Shown here: in pieces, positions 1-12,800 of the stretch | Position numbering within the stretch: the stretch's first letter is position 1 | Layout of the letters: each line of letters begins with the position of its first letter | Origin: Lutraria lutraria | Lineage: Eukaryota; Mollusca; Bivalvia; Venerida; Mactridae | Length of the DNA: 64,000 nt | Assembly (NCBI GenBank): GCA_964023205.1 | Contig: OZ026835.1 | Span: forward strand, 3,241,053-3,305,052 | Direction of reading: 5' to 3' | The notes under the pieces: model-generated | The model's database searches: none | What the model was told of the DNA's origin: nothing | What the model saw: the letters and a program-made list of their open reading frames with translations, nothing else | Position numbers and translations under genes: made by a program

Positions 1-655
1 GACTAGTAATCACTAGCCATTCACCATTGTGAATGTAATCCTACCAGGGACCAGGCATATGTTAGGATGTTGTCCTGCTAGCCTACAGGAAGTTGGTGGA
101 TCTACCCAGGTGTACATCTGAGACCTTCCCCCACAGATAAAGCTGGAATAGTCACCAAATTACCTTCGCTGATAGTGTGATGGTAAAGCCCAGTGTAAAA
201 AAGATAATTTTTAAGTACTCATAACTTGATGACAACAATATGATCATTGAAGCCAAAGACTGTATGCTCCAAATATTTTTATAGTCAGTTAAATGATACA
301 GCGATAGAACAGATAATTACTGTTAGTAGGAATATTAACATTTAATACAAAATAATTATTATAAACTTACACAGACTGTTGAATGGCATAATCCAGTACA
401 AGAAGATACTGAATAAATAATGTGATCATATTAAGTAATAAACGAGAGAAAATTGAAATCATAACAATGAATACAGTAAAACCTGAGATAACAGCCACTT
501 CAAAATAAAGCCCACCATGTATATAAAGGCCATTCTTTTAAAAAACGACCACTGAATAAAGCCCACCTGTCAATAAACATTTTGTCTTTCCTGAGTGTGG
601 CTGTTGTTCAGAGGTTTGAATGTAGATAAAAAAATTACTATAGCAATCAACTTAC
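1..655. other. Intron at left edge with two repeat fragments
   Basis: No coding signal. About 60-170 (reverse orientation) resembles 4670-4720: both carry GGAAG..CTCA..TGTACACCTGG.TAGA.CC, so both are fragments of one dispersed repeat. 478-630 is a copy of the CAAACCTGTG / AATAAAGGCCA family. Confidence 0.6.
478..630. repeat. CAAACCTGTG/AAAGGCCA-family repeat, copy 1
   Basis: It starts AAAACCTGAGATAACAGCCA and contains AATAAAGCCCACC three times. It ends TGTGGCTGTTGTTCAGAGGTTTGAATGTAG, a degenerate inverted copy of the start. Divergent relative to the 27.5 kb copy. Confidence 0.6.
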
Positions 656-853
656 CATATATCAGACTGTGTCGTGAATACACCATCAACTAGTGACTCA
701 GGTGACATCCAGCGTACAGGTAATAATCCTTCACCCTCTTTCCTATAGTAATCATTCTTGTATATATCACGGGCAAGACCAAAGTCCCCAATCTTGACAA
801 CCATGGTGCTTGGATTACAAGAAGACACCAGACAATTCCTGGCAGCTAAATCT
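656..853 (-). CDS. ROS1: ROS1 exon 36 (kinase: catalytic loop, activation loop, start of C-lobe)
   Basis: A 198-nt exon, phase 2-2: [10 protein letters not shown] (catalytic loop), [20 protein letters not shown] (Mg-binding DFG and the three-tyrosine activation loop), [17 protein letters not shown], then [11 protein letters not shown]. Every catalytic residue is present, so the kinase should be active. SPESL replaces the more common APESL. The coding sequence continues beyond the left edge. Confidence 0.98.
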
Positions 854-3800
854 CTACAAATAAAAGTACAATCATTAGATTTAGATTATTTTCCATTCCC
901 AAATCATTGTACTTTTTTTATCAATTTAAACAGATAATATAAACTTTAGATAATAAATATCATGTTAAAAATATCATACACTGGACAAATACATAAATGC
1001 ACAGTAAAGCCTTGCTAAAAGGACCACCTTTGGGAACAAATGGTCTGAATAATGGGGTTGTCTTATTATAAGCCGAAATATTGGGAAAATTGTGAAAACA
1101 GCCCAAAACATGGTGTTTGTCAAACATGGATGCCCCCTAAACACCAACCAGATAGTAATTTCCAATAATTGATTGAACAAGGACCAATCTCCCAACCAAG
1201 TCTAACACTCTTACAACATACCTGTGTACAAAGTGCATGTCTTCAAGATATTTACAGCCACTAGCTACATGTACACAGATCTTCACCAAGTCAGTCAAGG
1301 ATAATTCTGCCCTATTTTGATTCTGAATCTGTGAAATAATATAGAGTAAAGTATAAAAACTTCTTATTTTTTTAATCATGCAAAATATTGAAGAATGAAT
1401 ATGTACACCATAAGAATATTTACAATCAGAATTCCAGCCTTTATTTATATTAATGCAAGCCACACCTCTGTCTACCTGCTTTAGATTCTAGATCCCACAG
1501 TACATCCCGTCAAGAGACACATAAAATCTGTTTTACAAGAATATAACAAGATGTGTTTTTGAAAGTTTGGTCACTGTAGGTGGAAGCATTCTGATTTTAC
1601 AGGCAAACTTTAAGTTTGGTACAAACAGACAGACAGCCAAACAGACAGACTGACAGGCCAAAAACAATATACCCCAATCTATCAACACAGGGCATAAAAA
1701 TGTACTAAAAGTCTAAAATAGCACTTACTGATGAGAGACGACAAGCTCTCAAGAATGATAGTAAGTCACCACCTTCCATTAACTCTAGGATGATAAACTG
1801 TGGATCATTATCTAAACATACACCAAGTAAACTCAGGATATGATCATGATGGAAGTTACTCATCAATAAAGCCTCCTTCAAAAATTCTTCTTTTTCTTGA
1901 TCAGATGCACTTTTACGTAATGTCTGAAATAAAGAAAATGATGCAGAAATAGAAATTTGGCTAAATTGGTGTATTGTTAAATCATGTTTAATACTCTGTA
2001 AAATGGAAAATGATTTTAAAAATGTACAATGAATCATAAAATATATAATGATTCATGAAATATGATATAATGATTCATATGAGATATAAAATGATTCATA
2101 TAGTTTACAATGATTCATATAATGTATACTGATTAATAAAATGAGATATATTTGATTACCTTGACAGCACATCTTGTATCCCCTGAGCTCTCATTTATGA
2201 TATTCTTGGCAATGCCTTCAAAAACTTCACCAAAGGCACCGCTTCCTAAGAATTTACAGAGTACAAGTTGATCTCTTCGGAAATGGGGCAGTGCAGCGAT
2301 TTCATCATCTGTTGGTATGATACTGAAACAGAAGGATATATGTAATATATCATACTTCAGATTTATAAATCAATAATTTGACTTGACTTGTGTTAAACAT
2401 AAATTCAGATCAAAATATACATGATGCTGTATATTACTAAACATGATATTATTAAATCTATTCATTTTCAAAATATCTCAAGTTATTCATTTTCAATAAC
2501 TGACTTATAGACATGTAAAACTCATAAATCTATCATATAATTTCAGCTTTGGCAGACATGTAACCAAATGGAATGCAAAATTTATGAAAAGGTGTCACCA
2601 ATCAGTTCCTTTTATTTCCTTAAATCTATTTTCGAGGGGTGTGAAGTGCCTGCTCTTGTAATAAAATATTCATGGCTTATGAAGCTCCTGAACATTTTTG
2701 TTTGGCACATGAGGATATATTGCTTAATGGATAGTAGATCTAACAATATATGAAATATATTTTCACTTACTTTAGAGCATACAATGCATTAGTATGTTGT
2801 ACATGAGTCATAGGTAATTCTCTCAATGTAGCCAGTTCTAAATCTGGTCCTCGAGACACAGCAACAAATTCTTGATTCTTCTTTTTCTTCTTCTCGTCTC
2901 TTCTTTTACGACACATAGCTACAACAACAACAATTAATGAACAAAATAAAACATTTTCAAAGGACAAACACAGATCAAGTTAAACTATTTCTAACGGGAA
3001 AATATGAATATAATTATTTAGTAATGAATTATACTTTTTAAAACAAAGGGGCCAATTAACTGATACTAATATGTAAAATGTCATACACGATATCAAATAA
3101 AAAATATAAAGTCAAACCTGTGAACAAAAGTCACATTTGAGAGAGACATAAATAAATGTGGACTTTATTCAGAGGTGGCTACTAACATAGGGACGACTGT
3201 ATAATACTTACAGAAGCATAAAGCTATGATAATCATAGCAAACACAACAAATGAAAAGGCACCAACAACAGCTACCACTATGATCATACCATCCCCTGTA
3301 TTCTCTTCTAGTACTGAAATCATAACCAAAAGTATACCATAGAATTAAGTGGTAGTGACATTTATAGAAAACACATTGTATATGTTCCTCATTGAGTTCT
3401 GCAAGTGGCACATAGAACCACTTGTGACCTTTGTACTTGATTTACATAACAAGGTGAAGGGAATGTGATCTTATATTTTTTGGGTCTTATGTAGCCAGCG
3501 CAAAGCAACTACATTTGTTTTTCTTATTTTTTAATAGTGGAAATTCACTATAACTAAGTTTTACTATATTTGATTCTTCACTATATCAGAGTTCACTATA
3601 ACTGTGATTTAATGTATCTGATTCTTCACTATATCAGAGTTCACTATAACTGTGATTTAATGTATCTGATTCTTCACTATATCTCAGTTCAGTATAACCA
3701 TGTTTTACAAAATGATAGAATATACATACTTGGATAGGAGAATAAGGTACTGTTACTGCTGTAGGGTCCCCAACCATTCAAGTTTTCAGCTTTGACACGG

Positions 3801-6800
3801 AACATGTACGTAAATCCTCGCTGTAATATTTTATCATTTATCACCCAGCGTAACTCGGTACCATTATACACTTCTGTCCAGTTTGCTTTATCTATGTATC
3901 TGTAAATAAATGTGTTACATCAATATAACATAAATACATTACAAGAAACTGAGCCGCGCTGATATAGCATTATCAAAGTCTTATTAGATTAACAAGATGC
4001 ACACATTCCCATAATGGCATGCTTGACAAAATGGTAGCCGATTAGATGCCAGGGGTAAAACTATTCATAGAAAGGAATATGATCTGCCACAATCAGTATT
4101 CGAACCCTGAATGTTCAGCACACAAACCACTGGACCACAGCCATGGCTTGGTCATGTTATCATGAAAATCTCATAATGAAGTTAAGAAATGTTGAAAAGC
4201 ATGAAAACATTGGCCAGGTAAATGAGGTATTTATAATGTTGAAGTAGTGACTAGACAAGGTTCCACTGTACATACCTGTATTGAAGTATATAGTGGGTGA
4301 TAACCTCCCCATTATCTTCAGGCATTGTCCATGTGACCTCATACTCCCCGTCATTATATTCTTTCACTTCCAGTAAATCTGGGGCACCTGGTATACCAGC
4401 TGTAATGTAATTTATACAATATTCAGTACCATAAGAGAATGAAACACACTAATTAAGACACAATCAAAATCACTACATGGAGAACTGCCATTCATGAAAG
4501 ACTTATACCCGTTAGTTTGAACAAAATGTTTTTATAATACAATGTTACAATGTGTCAATAAAAAGTGACCAAATTGATGACATGACATTAATTTTGTACT
4601 AAAAGTTATGTTCGCAGGAGTTTAAGGTCCATCTACAGCCAGGGTTATTTGGCCACTTTTACAGTTTTCATGGTAGAGGAAGACCTCAAGTGTACACCTG
4701 GCTAGAACCAAATACCTTCAATATACTAACTGGAAACTATAAAACAACCTCTTAACCGTCTGAGGCCCATTCATAGAAGTTTTGAATGTTATTACATCAC
4801 TTTAATAATGTCATGAATGAATAGCAGACAAACCTGTGAACAAAAACCAGCTAAAATCATGTATAAAATATGACCTTAAAGCCCAGTCAGTCTTCATTCA
4901 GAGGTTCATTCTGTCTGTTTTGCAGTAAAACTACAATTAGCAATCCTCTTCATATTACGACCAGCAAATTATAACAACCATTCATTACAGGACTATATTT
5001 CAATATTTCATTATACCTAATTAAAGTAGATAATGAGACCACTTCAAAATCAAGCAGTGTACGTGTGCTACAAAGTGTTCTATGTTATCAAGTCAGTCTT
5101 CACTTACTGGTGACTTTTAACACATAATTATAGAAGGATGAAATAATTCAAATTTTACTTACTTAATGTTTTGAATACAAATTTAACATCAGAATCCATC
5201 TTAGGCCAGGTATATACATCATAAGATAAATTATAGATGATGTGTAATCTGAATGAGTAGTCTGTGTTAGGAACCAATCCATCAAATGTTACATTATAGC
5301 TTGTATTCTTCTCAGTATTAAATGAGTCAATCATCATATTCATCTCCTGTATAAAATAAAACAACATGTTTTATATACCTGACCAAGCATAAAAATAAGA
5401 ATATTTGCCCTTACACGCCCAACCCTAAAAATGACTGTGACCCTAAAACAGTTTTGTAACTTTAAGGTCTATAGAATAATCTTTTCANNNNNNNNNNNNN
5501 NNNNNNNNNNNNNNNNNNNNNNNNNNNNNNNNNNNNNNNNNNNNNNNNNNNNNNNNNNNNNNNNNNNNNNNNNNNNNNNNNNNNNNNNNNNNNNNNNNNN
5601 NNNNNNNNNNNNNNNNNNNNNNNNNNNNNNNNNNNNNNNNNNNNNNNNNNNNNNNNNNNNNNNNNNNNNNNNNNNNNNNNNNNNNNNAGTGCAATTTGTT
5701 CCATTAAATTCAGTCATTTTGTTGCATGACACATAATCAGAGACGTACAGTACATATAGCAGAAACATTTATGTCTACATAATCCATATTTGAGAAACAA
5801 ATGTTTAAATCTTTGCATCTAATGGGTATAAAATTCCAAGTCGAAGATATCTATCTTCATAAAGATCACTTTATAATTTTGTAAAATGAAAGAAAAATAT
5901 CTGAAGTACAAAACTGCATGATGGTATTATTAGAAGTGCTTTAAGAACATGAGACATGTTATATACCTCCAGGTCTTGTTCTCACGAGAGTTGCTGCCCC
6001 TAAAGTCTTCATTGAATATTCGCATAATAATTACTGACAGCTCCTTGTATTATATAATGTGTGTACGGTTCTAATTGATCAATAATTATCTCCCTTGAAT
6101 AACTGGCCTGAAAAACAACGACATAATTACACACTCAGAAACAAGTTGAATTTTATGACAAAACTTCATCTTAAATTTCTGGACCAACTTTAAACAGATT
6201 TCAAATAATTGACATGCAGTCTTTAATGAACATCATTGACAGTTCTACAAATAACTGTATGTAACATAACTGTATGTAAACCTTCACATTCTCTTAGCTG
6301 CTACAAGGAAATATTTTGTAGATTTAAAAACAAAACTACATCAATAGTAAAGAAAGTAAAGCCCATAAAGGATTGTACATACCTTGACAGTACAAACCTC
6401 CTCAGCTTCCTGACAATCTTCATTAGGTTTCATGTCATCTTGTAGTCTATGATAGACTGTATATTTAGCTGCAGGATGACTTATACTATTACATGCATCA
6501 GGCCAGCTAACATCTTCTAGTCTTACTTTTATACTGGTGTTTGTATAGGTAACAATCTCAACCTTCTCCGTATAGGGCTGCATATCCAAACACTCTGAAC
6601 CTGTCATGTATAATATACAAGGTGTACTACACTAGGTAATCTATTTTTATACCATTTTTGGCCATAAAATAAGTTTTTCATGTCTGAGAGCAAGTGTTTG
6701 CACATGTGTATGGTGCATATAAGAACCATGCCTCTAGCAGTTAAACAGAGGAGAAAAAATGAGTGCCATTTCAATGTCGTTTCATTAACTGTAAACTTTC

Positions 6801-9800
6801 AAAACTTTCTCTTAGTCCTTGGTTACCATTAAGTTAAGTTGGCATTGATTCTTAACCAGTATAATGACAAAATATTGAATTACTGGTACTGTCTCTGTAT
6901 ATACACTTGAAAAATTTCACTATAATACATGTACCAGTATTTAGAATAAACATAGATAGGCAACTGTGACAATTTTATTTATTCCATGATATGTCAATGT
7001 TTATATTCATACCTGGTAATGGATGCAAATGTGCACCATATGCTTGTATATCCGTGACTTTCTCGATCTTAGTTGATGTCAAACTTTTCGTGGCTTTGTC
7101 CATTATATACAAAAGTTGTTGTTGTTTATTATACCAGTAAATGTAAACATGATCAACTGTCATATAATCAGCTGGTAGACCTTAAATAATAATATAAGTA
7201 TATTTTAAAAAATACAAATAGTGATATAAGTTTAAATGACCATTGGTGAAGAGATATTGGAATCCATAAAATAGATTATCACTCTATTCCAACATCTAAA
7301 GGAAAAATTATATATGAATAAATTTGACTGAACTTGAATTTGTCCCATATTGAATAACACTAAAAAATGTCATTTAGTACATCTTAACTTTAATAATAAG
7401 CTGTGTTCAATAAACACATATGGCCCCGGTGACAGTTTGACCTCATACATAGCAACGAACAGACTGATCAACAAGGCAATCACTATAATATCATGCTCCT
7501 GTATCATTTGACGCGGGGTGCCTAAAGTAACAATTTATCAAACATTATCAAACTAGCACAGAGTAATATGTATCATGTACCTTTTCTATCTGTTTTAGTT
7601 GTATTTAACAGTACAACACATTTACATGCAGACATATCAGATGCTGACAGGGATTTCTTGACAGCATCAAAAAATATCAGCTGAGTATGGCCGTCTGCTG
7701 AAAGATCTACAGTCATGGCAGACGACACTTTCTGATCTGAAGGGCAATCACAATCTTTGTAGACGTTACGTCTGACACGCTGATGTTGGAAGAAGTGACC
7801 AGTTATGATTGGACTATTTGTTGTTGAATGCATGACATTCAGTAAAGAATCTACAGGGTTATATTCAGACCATAGTAATGAACTGAAAAATAAAGAAAAA
7901 TCATTAAGGGAGAAAAATACAGAAGAGAAAGTGTAGCTTCAAAATGATCATATATATCAAAACTTGAAATATAAGCATGCATGTTACATGATACAGTTGA
8001 TATAATGCTACAAGTAAGTATTCTCCTATGGATTTTAAAAAGTTACATTATACAAGTTTATGTACATTGTAGGAGATATCTATACTTCAACTACAAATAT
8101 GTATTTCTACATCACTTACTTGAACACAACAAGGTACACAATGTAAAATAATTTATCATGAAGCACAATATTGTTATTTCTATCTAAGCCATCAGATGAA
8201 AGCTTTTGTATTATTGTAAAAGATTTCATCATAAAGTTAGGCATAATGCTTCAACCTAATACACAGTTTGTCATGATTCTTTAATAAAGTTGCAGAATAC
8301 AGGTCCAAGCCATAACCATCTTAGTGTTTTTAAAGCATTTTTCAAATATTGTAACATCACATTAATGGTCTGATATCAGAAAGTACCTTGTATAGGGATC
8401 CACCACTATGTCTACAATATGTGACTGTCTCTCTATGACAACACGACGCTCTCCTTCATCAAGATTATAACTGACAATAGCTGAAGATGTTGCATTACTT
8501 TCAGCAATGTACAATGTTCTACTGACCCAATCTAAAGTCATCTTGTGACTCTCACCTTTAAGGTGCATCATCTGAAAAAGGTCAAAGGTCAATCTATTTC
8601 CAATCTTTTAATTGCATTAAGACCTAGCTTTGTAACAAACAGTGCCTCAGTTTTAATCACAATGTTTCAAACCTGTATAAAAGGGCATCTCTAAAATAAT
8701 GCCACCCTATGAATAAAGACAGCTTTAATAAATACCATTATTAATTAATTAGAAGAAAATGATCCCTGAATAAGGCCACCCTGTGATTAAAGGAAATTCT
8801 TACAAATACCTTCATTGATAATTCAGAATAAAATGACATCCTAATAAAGGCTGCCTGTCAATAAAGACCACAGTAAGTCTTTCTAAAGGATAGCCTTTGT
8901 CCACAGGTCCTTTGTCAACATTGAAGAGTATTGAACACATTCAAATAGATCCATGAAGGTACTTATAACTAATTTACTGACTTAACCTTGGTATGCACAA
9001 ATAAAAACTGATTAATGTTTTTGAATTTCCACAATAGAATAAAAAATAAGTCTTACTTTTTTCACTGGTGGGAATTCTTCCAGATATTTATCTCTTGTAA
9101 TCCAGTAGTATTTTTCATCTTGAGATAGGTAACCAATGGCAACAACTGATTTAGTTGTCATGTTAACTGTTGCATTCTTTACACTATCTGCTTCAGCTAT
9201 GTGGATTCCATCTTTGGTAGCAATAAGAACTTTTGGTACAGGATTGACAGCTAGAAATACAGAACACAAAATACTAAGGCCTGAAGACAAATTATTTGTT
9301 TCATGTTACTTGACCAACCCTAATCCCCCCCCCCCCAGATATTTCATAAGCAAGAGGACCAGTTCAACGACTTTTCTTTTTTATTTACATTTCTACGTGC
9401 TTTCAAGAGCAAAAAAGACCCTTAGAAAACAGAAAAAAATATGAACATCTAAATGATACACAAGAAATAAGGCTTTAAACAAATCAAAATATAACATTTT
9501 TAATAAAATAAATCCAATCACCTTGTGATGTTACATAACCAGTAAGACATATAACAACACAGTGCATTAATGATATGTTGAAAAACATAGCTACTGAAGT
9601 AAATAGCAACTTGGAACATCAACACACCCGAGTAACTCCAAAAAAGTGTAGGACTGGTGTAACCAATATTGCACAGCCATAAGAATGACTATAAGCTAGA
9701 GAAATATGTTGTTGTTGTTGATTACCACAAAGCAACTAAAACATCATAAACATATAACTGATATCAATATTAAAAGCAGTAAAGTATTCAACTAAGTTAA

Positions 9801-12800
9801 GGCTTCCTTCATTAATTTAGCTACATGTATATGAAACCCTGAAACTGCTAAATGAAAATTACACTGGAGTCAAGAGGGATTTAAAACCAAGAGACATAAT
9901 TACTTTAACTGTGCAAGCAATTTGTACCTCATCTTTAAATTAGTAAGAAGAGCAATGTCTCGGGTCCTATAAAATGTTTAGTTATTGCCTTGACTCGTGA
10001 ATGTCTGAGGCAGAAAAAGTTTTATCAATCCAATTAGTGCCGACTTTTTGTAATTACTGAAAACTGCAACAGGGCTAGACTGTTCTTTATAAAATAACAT
10101 AATTAAAGAACCAAGTATAAGTAAATAATCATAAAAATTTAAGCAATTACTCAAAATTCATAACAAAATCGTCACAAATTGCTTGACAAATGAACTTTCA
10201 GCTAAACCATAACTTTAGCTTATGAGTTGGAAACCTCAATTTGGTATATGTTAATTAACAATACATAAAAACATGGCAATTCAGACAGATGGAATATTTA
10301 ATGAAGTATAATCCTATCATATGATTCATATTAAACTTTCCAAACAAATTATGGGAAAAATCCACATTTATCAAAAATTACTTTTTTTTGCTATAATAAA
10401 TTCAACCAAATAAGATTAATAGTTCATTTCAAAATCTAAAAGCAAAACAAAACAAATGTACAAGTCTTCAAGTACGAATCAGCCAATCAGAGATACATTG
10501 TTTAACAACAAAGGCATAAAAAACAAGTTATAAACATATTACACAGACAGAGCTAAATGAACCCTTGCATGTCAACATAAATAAGTCATTCAAGAATAAA
10601 TAATTAATCTCATAATTCAAGAATTTATATTTTATCATGCTTGATATTTTAGTACCAATTTGTAAACTAATTATTTAAACATAAATCTTAATGATGTGGA
10701 TTTCTTAATTACAGGATGGTGCCAATTATAAGGAATCTAAAGTCCCGTTATTAACTTTGAATTAATTACGACATTAAAATCTTATTCATTATATAACAGC
10801 TATTCAGATATATTCGCTTTTTGTAAAATTACAATTTTCAAACTGTATGAGCGAGGTAAACAAATCCATAAAATTATATATTTCCTAGATTGAAACAAAT
10901 ATTAATTTGTTGCTGTTCTTTTGTTCTACCCTAATATTTGGCTCAAGTTAAACATAAACAAGAGGGCCATGATGGCCCTATATCTTGGCCCTATATCGCT
11001 CACATGACAATCACTGTTCACTCATTAAAACATTGTTTTGAACCGGTGACCTAGTTTTTGACCCCAGATGACCCATGTTAGAACTTGTCCTACATATAAA
11101 TAAAACAAACATTCTGACAAAATTTGGTGAAGTTCCAATCAAAACCATGAAAACTACAGCACAGACAAGGTTTTCCTAAGATTTGACCTCGTGACCTAGT
11201 TTTTGACCCCAGATGACCTATGTTCGAATTTGTCTTACATTTTGACTAGGTTTGGTGAGGATACGATCAAAATTTGACATCTACAGTGTTAATAAGGTTG
11301 TCCTAAGATTTGACCTTGTGACCTGGTTTTTGACCCTAGGTGATCCATATTTGAACTTGTCCTTAATATCATTAAGTCGAACAATCTGACAAGGTTTGGC
11401 CAAGATCCAATTAAAACCATGACATTTAGAGCTTTTACAAGATTTTTAGCTAAGATTTGACCTGGTGACCCAGTTTTTGACCCCCGCTGACCCATGTTCA
11501 ACCTTGACCCACATATCATTGAGGCAAACATTCTGACAAGGTTTGGTGAAGATCCAATTAAAACTGTGACATCTACGGTGTTTACAAAGTTTTCCTAAGA
11601 TTTGACCTGGTGACCTAGTTACTGACCCCAGATGACCCATATTTATACTAGACCGTTATATCATTAAAACAAACGATTTGACAAAGTTTGGTGAAAATCC
11701 AATAATAACTGTGAAATCTACAGTGTTAACATGGTTTTTTCATAAGATTTGACCTAGCAACCTAGTTTTTGACCCAAGATGAACCATGTTCGAACTCGTT
11801 CAAGATATTATGAAGACAAACATTCTGACAAGGTTTCATGACCATCTAATCAAAACAGTGACTTCTAGAGTGTTCACAAGGTTTTCCAGCAATTTGCCCT
11901 AGTGACCTAGTTTTTCACCGGAAATTACCCATTATCAAACTTGACCTACAAATCATTAAAATTTAGTTTCATGAAGATCCAGTCAAAACAGTGATTTCTA
12001 AAGTGTTCACAAGGTTTTCCCTTATTTGGCCCTGGTGACCTAGTTTTTTACCCAAAATGGCCCAATATTGAACTCGTCCGAGATTTTGTCGATATTAACA
12101 TTCTGACGCACGACGCCGGACACAGACTGATCCTAATAGCTCACTTTGTCACTTTGTGACATGTGAGCTAAAAAGTCACTGAACTTCATGGAAATTAGGC
12201 ATCTTTAAGCTAAGATACTTTTAAAACTTCAAAAAAATCATGCTATTCCTGGTAAATGAGAAATGTTACATTGAAGCAGTAATTCTTTGCTGTTTGTCAA
12301 GCAGTTGAAATATTTATCATACAGAATGGATGACTTTTACGTTTAAAACCTGCTATCACAGTTGAGACACGTCCATATTAAGGACAGTCAGAATTGCGAT
12401 TTTCTGACATGCAAATGATTCTATCAGCTCATTAAAGGCCTTTTGAATATCATATGATAAACATAATCATATATTTGGCCCTGCAATACAAGTTATTACT
12501 ATCAAATGTTTTTAAACAATTCAAATCATACAGAAAACAATGAACCTACTGGCTACATGTGATCATTGACTTGGTTGTAATTGAGCAATGGATATTTTGG
12601 TTTTGATATAACGGTATAAACTGTTTAAGTAACTTACAATCAGCTGTAGCATTGACAGGAGAGGATCTAGGACCACACCCAGCTTCAGTACAACATTCCA
12701 CCTAAATGATACAACAGAGCAAATATAATACATGTATTATCAGTCCTATGATACCTCTGTATACTTCCCTAATCATCATACATATATAGGTGCAAGCCTG

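Noticed and set aside
5431..5768. Frames running through the N block
   Set aside because: They consist mainly of unknown bases and carry no evidence.
11289..11640. Two minus-strand frames with repeated LGSK/PGQIL motifs, and a similar one at 50320-50526
   Set aside because: They lie in the tandem core of the hairpin-ended elements and repeat with the 146-bp unit.
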